A DNA stretch of 64,000 nt from Collybia mongolica (Eukaryota; Basidiomycota; Agaricomycetes; Agaricales; Clitocybaceae): assembly GCA_013420905.1 (NCBI GenBank), contig JAAXNY010000017.1, forward strand, positions 434,001-498,000, in the 5' to 3' direction. The notes under the pieces are model-generated. The model ran no database searches. It was not told the DNA's origin and saw only the letters and a list, made by a program, of their open reading frames with translations. This document shows, one piece after another, positions 54,225 through 64,000 of this stretch (its first letter is position 1; every line of letters starts with the position of its first letter). The translations under genes and the position numbers were made by a program.

Positions 54225-57200
54225 ATGAATGACCATCCTACAACATCATGGCAGGCAATGCAAGATGGCAACGTTTTCTATCGACGCCAACAGTTATATT
54301 CAGTCTCGGGAAAACTGCCAAATCTTGGTGACCACATCGTAGCGGGTTGTCGTTATGGCGGACCGTTAGGTACGTGCAATCCTTTTCCATCTATATTTGG
54401 GTCTAAATTGTTCGAAAGCTCTCATGCGCGATAACTCGAAACTCATTGCTCTAGGACGGTCAACACCTGCTATCGCTAAAGCGCAAATTCAGGTCTACTC
54501 GTCAGCGGGAGAGGGTTTATTGTTATTCAGTGTGGATGCTCGAGCTTATTGTTCTGAAGTAACAACACTGACTTTCTTGAAACTCTTAGTGGGAGCAAAG
54601 CAAGATCATTCGATTTGGGTGGACGTTGGACGAGAGACTAGTGGTTCTAAACGAGGAAGGCGTGTACCGCATCTATGATCTTCAAGGGGACTACAAGCAG
54701 TATTCTCTGGGAAATGAGGCAGGGGAAATGGGAATCATCGACGCGCGAATACACGACAATGGCTTGGTGGCCTTGACTGGGTCATTAAGCTTGCTAGAAG
54801 TCAAAGGTTGGGAAGGTGGCCGGCCGCTTACACTCGCTAACCCTGGTAAGTAAAAATGCACATATGTCTTTCTGTGAAATTTAAAAATGCATGATTTAAG
54901 GATTGTCTGAACCTCCCCTTGTCTGGGCTGTCATCCCACCCGATTTGAACATCTCCAGGCATGTTGAGGTGCTTTTGTCGGTCGAATCAACCATATACAC
55001 CGTGGATAATCTCGAAATGGTCGACCAACGTCTGTCAAGGGGACCCTTTACGCACGTTTCTCCGTCTCCGAATGGGAAGTCCCTTGCGCTCCTCACGTTC
55101 TCGGGCACGTTATGGGTTGTTTCGACCGACTTTCAGCGAAGTATGGCCGAATTTGAAACTAATATGGTGGCAGAGGCGGATGGTCCAGTCCAGCAAGTGG
55201 AGTGGTGCGGAAACGATGCGATCCTCGTAACATGGGACTCCTTAGTCTTACTTGTTGGACCATTCGGGGATACTCTTCAGTGAGCCGTCTCTGCCTTTCG
55301 TCATGGGCTGGAATGAATTTGTGGACAGGTTCGCACATTCTGGTCCGACCTTCGCTGTAACGGAACCGGACGGTGTACGGGTAATGGGCCCAGACGTTTG
55401 TGACTTGATTCAAAAGGTTCCCTGTACGTATTCTGCGCACTTTTCTCTAACCAGCTCTTATTCCATCTCTGCAGCGTCCTCGATGTCCATATTCCGCCCT
55501 GGTTCCACCTCACCATCGGCAATACTTTATGACGCCTGGGAGAGCTTCACGCAAAGGTTACCCAAGGCAGACGAAAGTATCCGGAGTATACGCCCAGAAC
55601 TTGCATCTGCCGTTGATGAATGTATCGAGGCTGCAGGACAAGAATGGGAGCCTTATTGGCAAAGGCGTCTGCTCAACGTAAGTTGATTATCTTTGACCTG
55701 AGTGGACACATTCAACTTCTCATCAACAGGCTGCTAAATTCGGTCGTGGATTTCTGGACCTCTATAATCCTACAGATTTCATCAATATGGGGCAAACCCT
55801 CAAAGTCCTCAATGCCGTACGCCTTTACGATATCGGTATACCCTTAACCTACTCTCAGTACGTAGATTTTTTCGGGTGGATTTCAAGATACTGAACCACT
55901 TCCAGGTATATGTATGCCTCTCCTACGCACCTCGTCTCGCGCCTGACTTCGCGAAACATGCATCTACTCGCACTTCGAATATCCACCTTCCTTTCTCTCA
56001 AGCCTGATGCGGTGTTACGCCATTGGGCAAGCGCGAAAATTATACGCTCGAAACCAACGACTACGGGGTCTGGTAAAGATGCTGAATTGAGCGGAGATGA
56101 TGAAGTGTGCAAGATGATTGTTGATAAGTTCAAGCAATTGGGGGGTGCTGAGGTTAGCTACGCGGATATTGCGAAGCGGGCCTGGGAAGTTGGCCGATCC
56201 GGCCTAGCAACAAAGGTGAGGGCCTGGTTTTTGCACTTTATGCGGGCATTTCTAACCCGATGTAGTTGTTGGACCACGAATTGAGAGCTTCAGACCAGGT
56301 CCCTCTCCTTCTGACGATGAAGGAAGACCGATTGGCGTTGGAAAAAGCCGTTGATAGTGGTGATACAGATCTAGGTAACGTCTTTCGAGAATTGCCTGCA
56401 TTTCTGTTGGACTCTTCTCACCACGTTCAGTATAGTCTATCATGTTCTGCTCCACCTGCACAAGAGGCTGCCATTGGGTGACTTTTTCCGTCTCATCGAA
56501 TCTGGGGGTCCAAAACTGCAATCGGCAAGTAAGCTCTTGGAGGTCTACGCGCGGGAACAGAATCGAGATATGCTTCGGGACTTTTATTATTCTGATGACC
56601 GTCGGGTTGAGAGTGCGGTGCTATCTCTCGAAGAGGCTACGCGAATAGCCGTATGTCATGTTTTTTTCTTGGCGGAAGGACGTTACCCACATCATGGAAC
56701 ATTGTTCAGGATCCCGAATCGAAGCTCGCAGAGGTCAGGGCAGCTCAGAAGTTCTTCTCTGAGGACAAAGACAGATCTTTCGAGGCCAAGGTAATGTTGC
56801 CGTTTTTGCTACATACCGCTATTTTGCTTACCTCACGTTCCATGTAGATGATGGACGAAAGCGTGCGGTTGTTGACTTTCCAACAACAACTGGAAAAGGA
56901 AGCTAATGGGAAGGTCCCGTTCTTTGGCTTGAGCGTCAACGAGACCATGCGAACGTGCCTGCTCAACGGGATGTCCAAACGGGCAGACAAGCTGAAAACA
57001 GATTTCAAAGTTCCTGATAAAAGGTCTACCATGAATGATCAACGCGGTTCGGAGATTTCCTGACCTTGGTCAACAGGTTCTGGCATGTCAAGCTTCGCGC
57101 TCTAACGACCATTGGGGATTTCGAGGCCCTAGAAACGTTCTCGAAATCGAAGAGAAGCCCCATCGGCTACGAGCCTTTTGTTCACCATCTTGTCGAGACG

Positions 57201-57461
57201 GGACACGCGAGAGAAGCCATAGCATACGTTGCACGGTGTGACTCCCCCAAAAGGGCTGATCTGTATGCCAAATGTGGTGAATGGAGATTAGCGGGGAAGG
57301 AATGCAAGGAGCGCGGAGACAAGGTTAAATTGGAGTAAGCCGTGAATATTATTGTGATGTTTGTGGTGGCTTATAATTTCTTTCGCAGGGAATTGCGCAA
57401 GAGGTGTCCTAATTCTATGATCGCTCGTGAACTGGATCAAATTGCGTCGACTTTGAAATGA
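54225..57461 (+). CDS. VPS16: Vacuolar protein sorting protein Vps16 (HOPS/CORVET subunit)
   Basis: ATG 54225 ([20 protein letters not shown]) to TGA 57459-57461, with roughly ten exons split by 50-75 base introns. The N-terminal beta-propeller half includes [20 protein letters not shown], then [20 protein letters not shown] and [18 protein letters not shown]. The C-terminal helical half includes [95 protein letters not shown] and [19 protein letters not shown]; the end is [19 protein letters not shown]. These are canonical Vps16_N and Vps16_C blocks. Vps16 is a core subunit of the tethering complexes that act in endosome-vacuole fusion. Phases of all introns were not checked one by one. Confidence 0.9.
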
Positions 57462-57726
57462 TGGAGCATGGAGGCTTCGTAAGCTAGGTCGGGTATGCTT
57501 TCAAATACACCCGCACACCATGGATGATTATGACTGTAATATATTAATACCAACGTGACTGTCGATTCAGGAGAAAGCCAGTTCCTCATCGCAAGATATT
57601 CCATAAGGTATCATGTGTAAGTAGGGCGCCAAACTTCTGGGTTTGCATCCCTTGTCCTTTTCACGTGATCGATTTGAGAACAGATGGGGCATAGGAGATC
57701 TACTAGCTATTAACTCCTCAGGCGTG

Positions 57727-59891
57727 ATGGACCGACCTCTTGTAAACCTTCCCAGCAGCAGCAATAGCACCACAATCCCTCAGATCTGTTCCATATGCTC
57801 TAATCAAGTCTTCACCAATACCACCTTTGGGCACGCATGGCGCACCCTCCTCACCACCTTCCGCTCCCGCCTCCACTATCTCGCGTCACAGAGCTCGATA
57901 TCTTCCTCCGCTGCCTCGGGATGTGTATGGTGCGGGCTCATCCTGTCGTTACATGAGCCCAGCGATGATGGCAAGCCGTTTCTTTCCGTCGAGGTGCGCT
58001 TCCGGAAAGATCACGACGATGCCGGGGAAGGGAGGAAGGGGAGGAATGCAAGGCCTAAAGGGACGGAATCGTTGAGCGTATGGATTGACGGCGCGCCGAG
58101 GGCGAGCTGGTATGTTTATACATCGTCAGCTATGATCATATATATATTCTACCGCCACGCCCGGGGCTATGGTTAACTACTATGTTGGGCGTTTTGGGTT
58201 GAAAAGGTAATCCTGCAGCGAAATACGTCACGGCGCGAAGTATGGTCCGGGAGCTCTCCAGCGCAAGCAGTGTCGACATGGCGCGGGCGAGTTTGCGACG
58301 CTGTATTAATGAGCATCCAGAATGTAACGCCGCAAGTCCAATATCGTCATCGCTGAACGGGGATCATGATCCAGATATGAGAAGGAACACGCGCGCAGTG
58401 CCTACTCGGCTGATAGATTGCGGTGATGATGACGAGTCGCGGATCCGGATTGTTCGTACGGATGGACAAACTGCGGCAGATTATCAATACGCGGCTCTGA
58501 GTTACGTTTGGGGGAGTCCACAAACCAATGACGCACAAGTCAGTGCCTGCAGTACTGAGGCTAACATCACATCTCGAATTACAGATGGGATGGAACTACG
58601 CCTCCTGCCGGCGACGATACAGGACGCAGTTACGGTAACCCGAGGGCTCGGGCTTCGTTGGCTATGGATCGACGCGGTATGTATTCTTCAAGACTCCCCT
58701 GAAGACAAGACACGCGAACTCCCCAAGATGCAAGGCATTTACCGCGGTGCCTTTGTCACCATTGTTGCCGCAAACGCCACTGGATCTAATGAAGGGTTCC
58801 TACAAGTTCGGGAGCGGGGTTACGACGCTGAGGATCCCGAAATCCCATTCGTTGTGGAGGATGGTAGCCAAGCCGCACCGGGAGCTTCCATGTTCCTTTC
58901 TCCGGTATGGAGACAGTATGATGAGACCAAAGAGCCAATTAACTCTCGAGCGTGGTGTCTCCAAGAGAGGCTATTGTCTACACGCGCCCTTGTCTATGCT
59001 TCTCATACGTTGCAATACCGCTGCATAACCGAGACCGCCAATATTGGGGACGGCCTGTGTGCTCCCATTGTAGGTCCCTCTGGGCCCGATCTCGCGCCTC
59101 TTCTCCGTGGCGGTCATGGCGCAATTCCCCCGTCGGCGAATGCGCCACAGCTCCGCGATCTGTGGAACTCCATCGTAGAGGAATACAGCTGGCGTCACCT
59201 CACCGTCTCGACTGATAAACTCACCGCTATTGCCGCCATGGCTGACTTGGTCCATCTGCACTTTACGAGCTCGCTATCATCGTGTCACTATCTCGCTGGA
59301 GTCTGGGATTCCGACGGGACCCCGGGCGCTTTGTCGTTGATTCGCGGGTTGCTTTGGTTTAAAGATTATACAACTCGCTTACCCAGACCACGCGAGTACC
59401 GTGCTCCATCATGGTCCTGGGCAGCGGTGGATGGCCGTGTGCTGCTGGAGAATATCGATGATCGGGTCCGGGAGGGCCGGGCGGCTCCCGGGGATCTGGA
59501 GGCGTGCTGTAAGGTGCTGGAGTGTGTCACGATATTGAAGGATCGGCGAGTATCGTTTGGAGAGGTTACGAATGGTGAATTGAAGATTAGTGCAGCGGTT
59601 GTAAAGGTTGAATGTGAGCTCGCGGAAGAGTTGCCGAATATAAAGTGGGAGGGAAACGTGGTCGGTGTAGCTTTTGCGGACGCGGCTGAGCAGATAGATG
59701 TCGAAGAGGTTTGGGCAGTACCAATGTTGTGCAACCGCAAGGCTGGATATGCTGAGGGTTTGCTAATAACTCGTGCCGAGAGAAGGGATGGATATTTTCG
59801 GAGAGTAGGCTATTTTCATTCGGCGGAAGAGTCGACAGCTGTAGTGGATTGGCTACAGTTGTTCCCAAGGAGAGAAATATGCAGCGTTTGA
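57727..59891 (+). CDS. HET-domain protein
   Basis: Exon 1 from ATG 57727 (MDRPLVNLPSSSNSTTIPQI) carries QICSICSNQVF and GCVWCGLILS, the short Cys motifs that precede HET domains in mushrooms. The large exon from about 58207 has NPAAKYVTARSM, then the HET domain: YQYAALSYVWGSPQTND, LRWLWIDAVCILQDSPEDK, MQGIYRGAFVTIVAANA, and later NSRAWCLQERLLSTRALVYA; the C-terminal part has YRAPSWSWAAVDG. It ends at TGA 59889-59891. The donor at 58110 and acceptor at 58206 do not join in phase as I read them (phase 2 against phase 1), so one boundary is wrong or the copy is frame-shifted. HET proteins trigger non-self recognition and cell death in ascomycetes; roles in mushrooms are mostly unknown. Confidence 0.8.
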
Positions 59892-61382
59892 AGCAACGAC
59901 ACTGGGGGTGATGGGTAGGAGGACAACAACCGTCCATATTTTTTACAGCATAATCAAACCCTATGGAGCCGTCAGTGAACTGTTTCACCACCAACTTGGT
60001 GGTAACGCATCATTAAACCGTTCAGAGGGTGACATGATGGAACTCACTCTAGCTGTATGCGCTACTCGAGAACCCTAGTAGGGCGATTAATGACAGATTG
60101 TGAGGCTACCCGAAGTCCCAACCTTCATGCTTTATCGATAATACTGTTCATCCCTCTATCTCTGCCTCACCTCCTTTAGGCTTTATCCATTATGGCAGGT
60201 TTACGAATAAGTCTTTGGGCAAGGCAAGGACTTGGATATTACCTTGGCTGGAACGGGTTTCATTCTGCGATCCCGAAACTTCGGAAAAATGGGGTCGCTT
60301 TCCGGCGCTGGATGCCCCACATTCATTTTTGGGATTGAATTGTAATGATTGTTAGTGTAGCAATTTGGGCCACATTCAGATGACCATTGAAGGAGAGAGA
60401 GTGTTTCATTCGTCATGAAGGATACTAGTGCTTACTTTCACCTCATTTACGTACCAAGCTATTGGAAATTTCAAATTGCCTACAATCTCTCTCGTCATCC
60501 ATCATCCAGTTTACTGGCTGAACGAGCAAGTAGATCCCTTATGGCCTTTTCTCTCCTGAGTCACCGAAAAAATCAGTCAGATGCATTTCAAGGGACATCA
60601 TAAAGCCTACCCAGCAGGGCCTTCAACGTATAGAAGCACAAAATGGGCTCCTTGAACCATTCCTAGACTTGGGCTGTGCCCTTGAACCCCATTTTCTTCC
60701 TGGTTCTCATCTAAATCATCCATCATCCTGTGCGCACGTTTACGCCCCACGGGTTCCCTGCGGTCTGCGAAATCCCGAAGGTTCATGCACCAAGAGAGGA
60801 TGATATACAAATACCATGCTAGCAAGTAATCCACCAGAGACGAGCCGAACGAAAGCGGGGAAACGATTTGGGACAACGAGCATGCAGGTTCAGCGTGAAG
60901 CTGAATCAAAGAAAACAATCCATCAGGTAATGTGGGCTGAGGAAGGAGGTTCCATGATGACGATGAGGCAACCGCTCTCACCATCAACGTTAGAGCATTT
61001 TTCCAACATTCCCCATACATTTCCTTTCTACCATCCACTCTTTGCTCATAATTTATATAATGACCCCCCTCAGCTCTGTCATCAGTACAAAGAATCGGAG
61101 CAGACTGTTACAGCTACCCCGCAGCAGTTACAATGAGCTGCCCACAATGTCCATCAAATATAGCGGGGGGCATATTGAATTAGATTGTGTTAGATCATGT
61201 TGCAAGCATTAAAATGATCACTATCTACCACATCAGGAGTCAACAGGAAGTCACAGACTGCAAGTGATACACCATGGGAATAATACCTGGCTGGCCATCA
61301 ATAATAATCAAATGATATCCATATTATGGATACCAAACAGACCCATATTGGATGGGGATGAAAGGAACTATGTGTAGAGTGA
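59892..61382. other. Intergenic, one orphan frame
   Basis: A minus-strand frame at 60607-61038 (143 codons, SFGSSLVDYLLAWYLYIILS then NLRDFADRREPVGRKRAHRM) is protein-like but unrecognised. I cannot tell whether it is a gene, a repeat remnant or chance. Confidence 0.35.
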
Positions 61383-63248
61383 TTATGATGGGGCAACCTT
61401 GTCATCATCAATTGCTAGCAGCACTTTCTTCACACAATGTGGCTTATGACCTTTCCAGTCCCTTAACAGATTATCAGCCATTAGCAGATTCTGGTTGTTC
61501 TGTGAGTTCAAAGAAAGAATTTTACCTTTTCTGACAAGCCTTGTCACAATAATAGATGGTGTGGCAGCGTACACATGCCAGTGTCTTGATATCCTGACCT
61601 CTATTCTGACAGTAAACATCTCCACATTCCCTCTCTTTCCTCCACAGTTCCTTGACCTTCTCTTCAGTCACGTCGAGAAGAGTTGCTAATTCCTCCCAAA
61701 GGACTAAAGCCCTAGAGTGCCTTTTTCCATCTTTGCCTTGTAGTACCATGCGGAAGGGCAAGTATAAAGGTTCGAACGACGCATGGGCCGCCGCTCGGAA
61801 TTCTGGTGTAACCTTGTAAGAACAATCTGCATTGGCACAGTCCAGGGTATGCTTTACTCGGTTCAATAACGCAAACCAGTCCTCTAGATATCCGATAGAA
61901 GGCCAATCAACAATACAACACTATAACTTCATATGATGGCTCACCTGTTCCTTTTCTATCAGCAATAGAAAGCCCTGCGGCTGCAACGTCTAGTAAGGAA
62001 GAACGTATCATGTGTGTAAATCGGGACATTTTTTCAGAAGCCGGTGTAATTGTGAGCATATGACTGAGTGATTAGTGAACAACAAATTTATGAAGGATGG
62101 TATGAAATAAACTGACTGAATAATTTGATGACTGATGTTGAAGATGTCGAAAGTCCACTGTTCCTTCCCATGATGGAGCTGATATTGTAGCGCACGCGAA
62201 AAAGCATTGTATACTTCTGCATTGGCGAATGTCAGAGAGAAAGGTTGATCGGTGATCGCAAATTGAAAGAAAGTCCAAAGTTCCTCCTCCAAAGCTTGAT
62301 CAACAAGGTTGCCTTCTTGCATAATATTGACAAAACGTTCAAGTAAGACGTCGATGGTTACAGTTTTCACGGCCAGTTCCTTTAGTCCGGGGGGGGCATC
62401 CCGGGGGTTTTGAAATAGTGCCTGAACGGCGAACAATGCGCACTGGCGGTACTCAAAGTCTGAAGACATGTACAGCCAGCAGTGCATTACGAGATTCAGG
62501 GAGTTTTCGTCATGTATATTCCTAATACCATCCATAGACGTTAGTCGGAATCATATTAAATGAATCAAAAATAGACTGACTGTTTCATACCTTTCAGGTT
62601 CGCAAACAAATATACCGCTCGACCTATCAAGGATCGGCGAAGGTCCCCACCACGTCCAGGAAGCAATATGTGGCTCGAGTTATGCCATATAGCAGCCATA
62701 ATGGACGTGTACGCTGCACGTAACTCATCGGTGGTTTTCACGTCCAAACGAGATGGCGATTTCTCCCGTTTTATACCTGCAAGAATGTTTACAATTCCCC
62801 TCAACGGCGTTTCCCACGGTCTCATCCCAGATATGGATATTAGCTCAGGTGGAGGATTTAGAAGGGTTTCCTCCTTGGGAGTTGGTTCGGATGTTTTAGT
62901 GAGTTCGGGTTCAGGTTCAGGGTCATGCTTGGTAACAGGTTCTGACCCAGTGCTTTGAGTATCATCAGTTTTGACATCAGTGGGAGCTTCGTCCTCATAG
63001 CCATCGACAATGTATTGTATGAACACTTTGGCTGACCCAAGTCTGCGCACACGAGATTCTAGGAGACAAAGGTTTACGATTGCGAGAAGGAGGTTTTTGG
63101 GCGGCTTCCCCGTGGATAGATCCTTCAGAGCAGGCATTGGATTCCGCCTAATAGTGTTCATCATTGTTCGTAGACCAGGAACGTCCTCTACGTCAATATC
63201 AGGAAGAGTGGACCCAACGCGTGACCGTTCGATAAGAGTTGAATCCAT
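61383..63248 (-). CDS. MYND zinc-finger protein
   Basis: ATG 63248 (MDSTLIERSRVGSTLPDIDV) to TAA at 61383, about six exons. The N-terminal half is helical with an acidic, Pro/Thr-rich linker (about residues 85-135), followed by RPWETPLRGIVNILAGI, SSHILLPGRGGDLRRSL, LNLVMHCWLYMSSDFEYRQ and ALQYQLHHGKEQWTFDIF. The C-terminus is a MYND domain: CGDVYC, CVRCHTIYYCDKACQKR, an intron (GTAAAA...GTTAAG), and DWKGHKPHC. The eight zinc ligands are all present. Such helical-repeat MYND proteins are numerous in mushroom genomes and mostly uncharacterised; the MYND finger binds proline-rich peptides in known cases. Confidence 0.85.
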
Positions 63249-63840
63249 GTGTGGGTCTAACGCCTTGAAGAGGCTTTTAGTGGTAGTTGGCGTTATAAGA
63301 TTTTGTCAGAGGTAGTGAGGAAGTCGTGAGGCGGAAGGAGCCGAATAACATCAGGCATATATCCGGCCCAACGAGAATTCGAAGCGAAATAAACTGTATG
63401 GGTGACACCTTATGTAAATCAACAGCGTCGGAAAACTTGGTACAACCGTACAATGAACAGATTTTATGTGAACGAGAAATTATATAACGGCCCTTTATGG
63501 GCCTTCACCAACGTTCCTTGGTAGACTTGGGCTAAAGCAATGTCGAGAAGTTTCTGATATGAAAGTTGGTCTTGTAGAGTGATGTCAATTGCATATAGGC
63601 GCGTACGCATACTTAACCCAAAATACAATATTGACCGGTCTGTTCAATTTCCGCGATCCCCTTTAACATGCTGGTCTGCGTTTGCATACCATTGGTTCCC
63701 AAGACCGCTCCCGCTCCTAGGAGTATCCCCGCTTTCACTCAGAAAGGCGAAACGTCCATTGTTTTTAACCACAAGTCGTCCTGAACACCTGCTGACTAGA
63801 AAAATGGAAAGGCTTGCTGATAGCTTATTGAGAGTCTTAA
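63249..63840. other. Intergenic
   Basis: Upstream of the MYND gene. Nothing was recognised. Confidence 0.5.
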
Positions 63841-64000
63841 TCAGAGGGACAAAGGTTGTGGGGAGGGTAATATCTTAACAGAAGCATCAAGGAACAGCTC
63901 AAGGCTGCGACAGTGGCGAGTAAATGGTGTAAAGTGTTCGATTTCAAGTTGGTTCCAAAAAAGATAGGCAGGATTGCCATCCGACTCAAATTCCTCGATG
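63841..64000 (-). CDS. 3' end of an unidentified gene entering from the right edge
   Basis: On the minus strand the frame ATC GAG GAA TTT from the window edge stays open for 52 codons to a TGA at 63841-63843. It reads IEEFESDGNPAYLFWNQLEI, then HFTPFTRHCRSLELFLDASV. The Phe/Trp-rich, ordered text looks coding. It is too short to name. Confidence 0.4.
   Translation of the reverse strand, partial: IEEFESDGNPAYLFWNQLEIEHFTPFTRHCRSLELFLDASVKILPSPQPLSL

Overview
This is a basidiomycete window, most likely from an Agaricomycete. Protein genes are cut by many 45-75 nt GT-AG introns, housekeeping genes are densely packed with CT-rich promoters, and the repeat and gene families (KDZ transposon, chromodomain Gypsy element, HET-domain and MYND proteins, F-box remnants) are typical of mushroom genomes. 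No species is claimed.

Left 31 kb: an accessory region. Four tandem copies (called A, B, C, D from left to right), all on the minus strand, encode a secreted FAD-linked oxidoreductase of the FAD_binding_4/BBE type (isoamyl-alcohol-oxidase-like). Only copy D (29288-31264) reads cleanly through six exons. Copies A, B and C carry nonsense codons, frameshifts, a lost splice donor or a transposon. Four transposon superfamilies have landed between or inside the copies: a very young Ty3/Gypsy chromovirus (5136-12066), a KDZ (Kyakuja-Dileera-Zisupton) element inserted inside an exon of copy B (13560-18645), an apparently intact Tc1/mariner element (20838-22445), and a hAT relic that stops at the Tc1 element (22448-about 25215).

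Middle (31.9-46.9 kb): a possible intron-containing tRNA-Phe, then LSM8 and a triose-phosphate/nucleotide-sugar transporter sharing a 183 bp divergent promoter, an RMD1/DUF155 protein, a decayed fucose-permease-like MFS gene, an F-box-like gene with a frame break, and a MAT2B/RmlD-like reductase with eight exons. Long stretches at 42.5-45.4 and 46.9-49.9 kb hold no gene I recognise.

Right (49.9-64 kb): conserved genes again: an arrestin-like protein, an MFS transporter divergent from VPS16, a HET-domain protein, a MYND zinc-finger protein, and the 3' end of an unidentified gene entering from the right edge.

The most notable structural signals are in the transposon cluster. The Gypsy element has a -1 frameshift heptamer at the gag stop and a third ORF with two zinc knuckles, while its Gag knuckle has lost the last Cys. 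Several in-frame TGA codons stand where CGA (Arg) is expected, both in transposons and in host copies, which fits C-to-T decay at CpG sites. Exon phases were checked by hand and sum to whole codons for copy D, LSM8, the transporter at 33.4 kb, the DUF155 gene, the MAT2B-like gene, the arrestin gene and the MFS gene at 52.2 kb.
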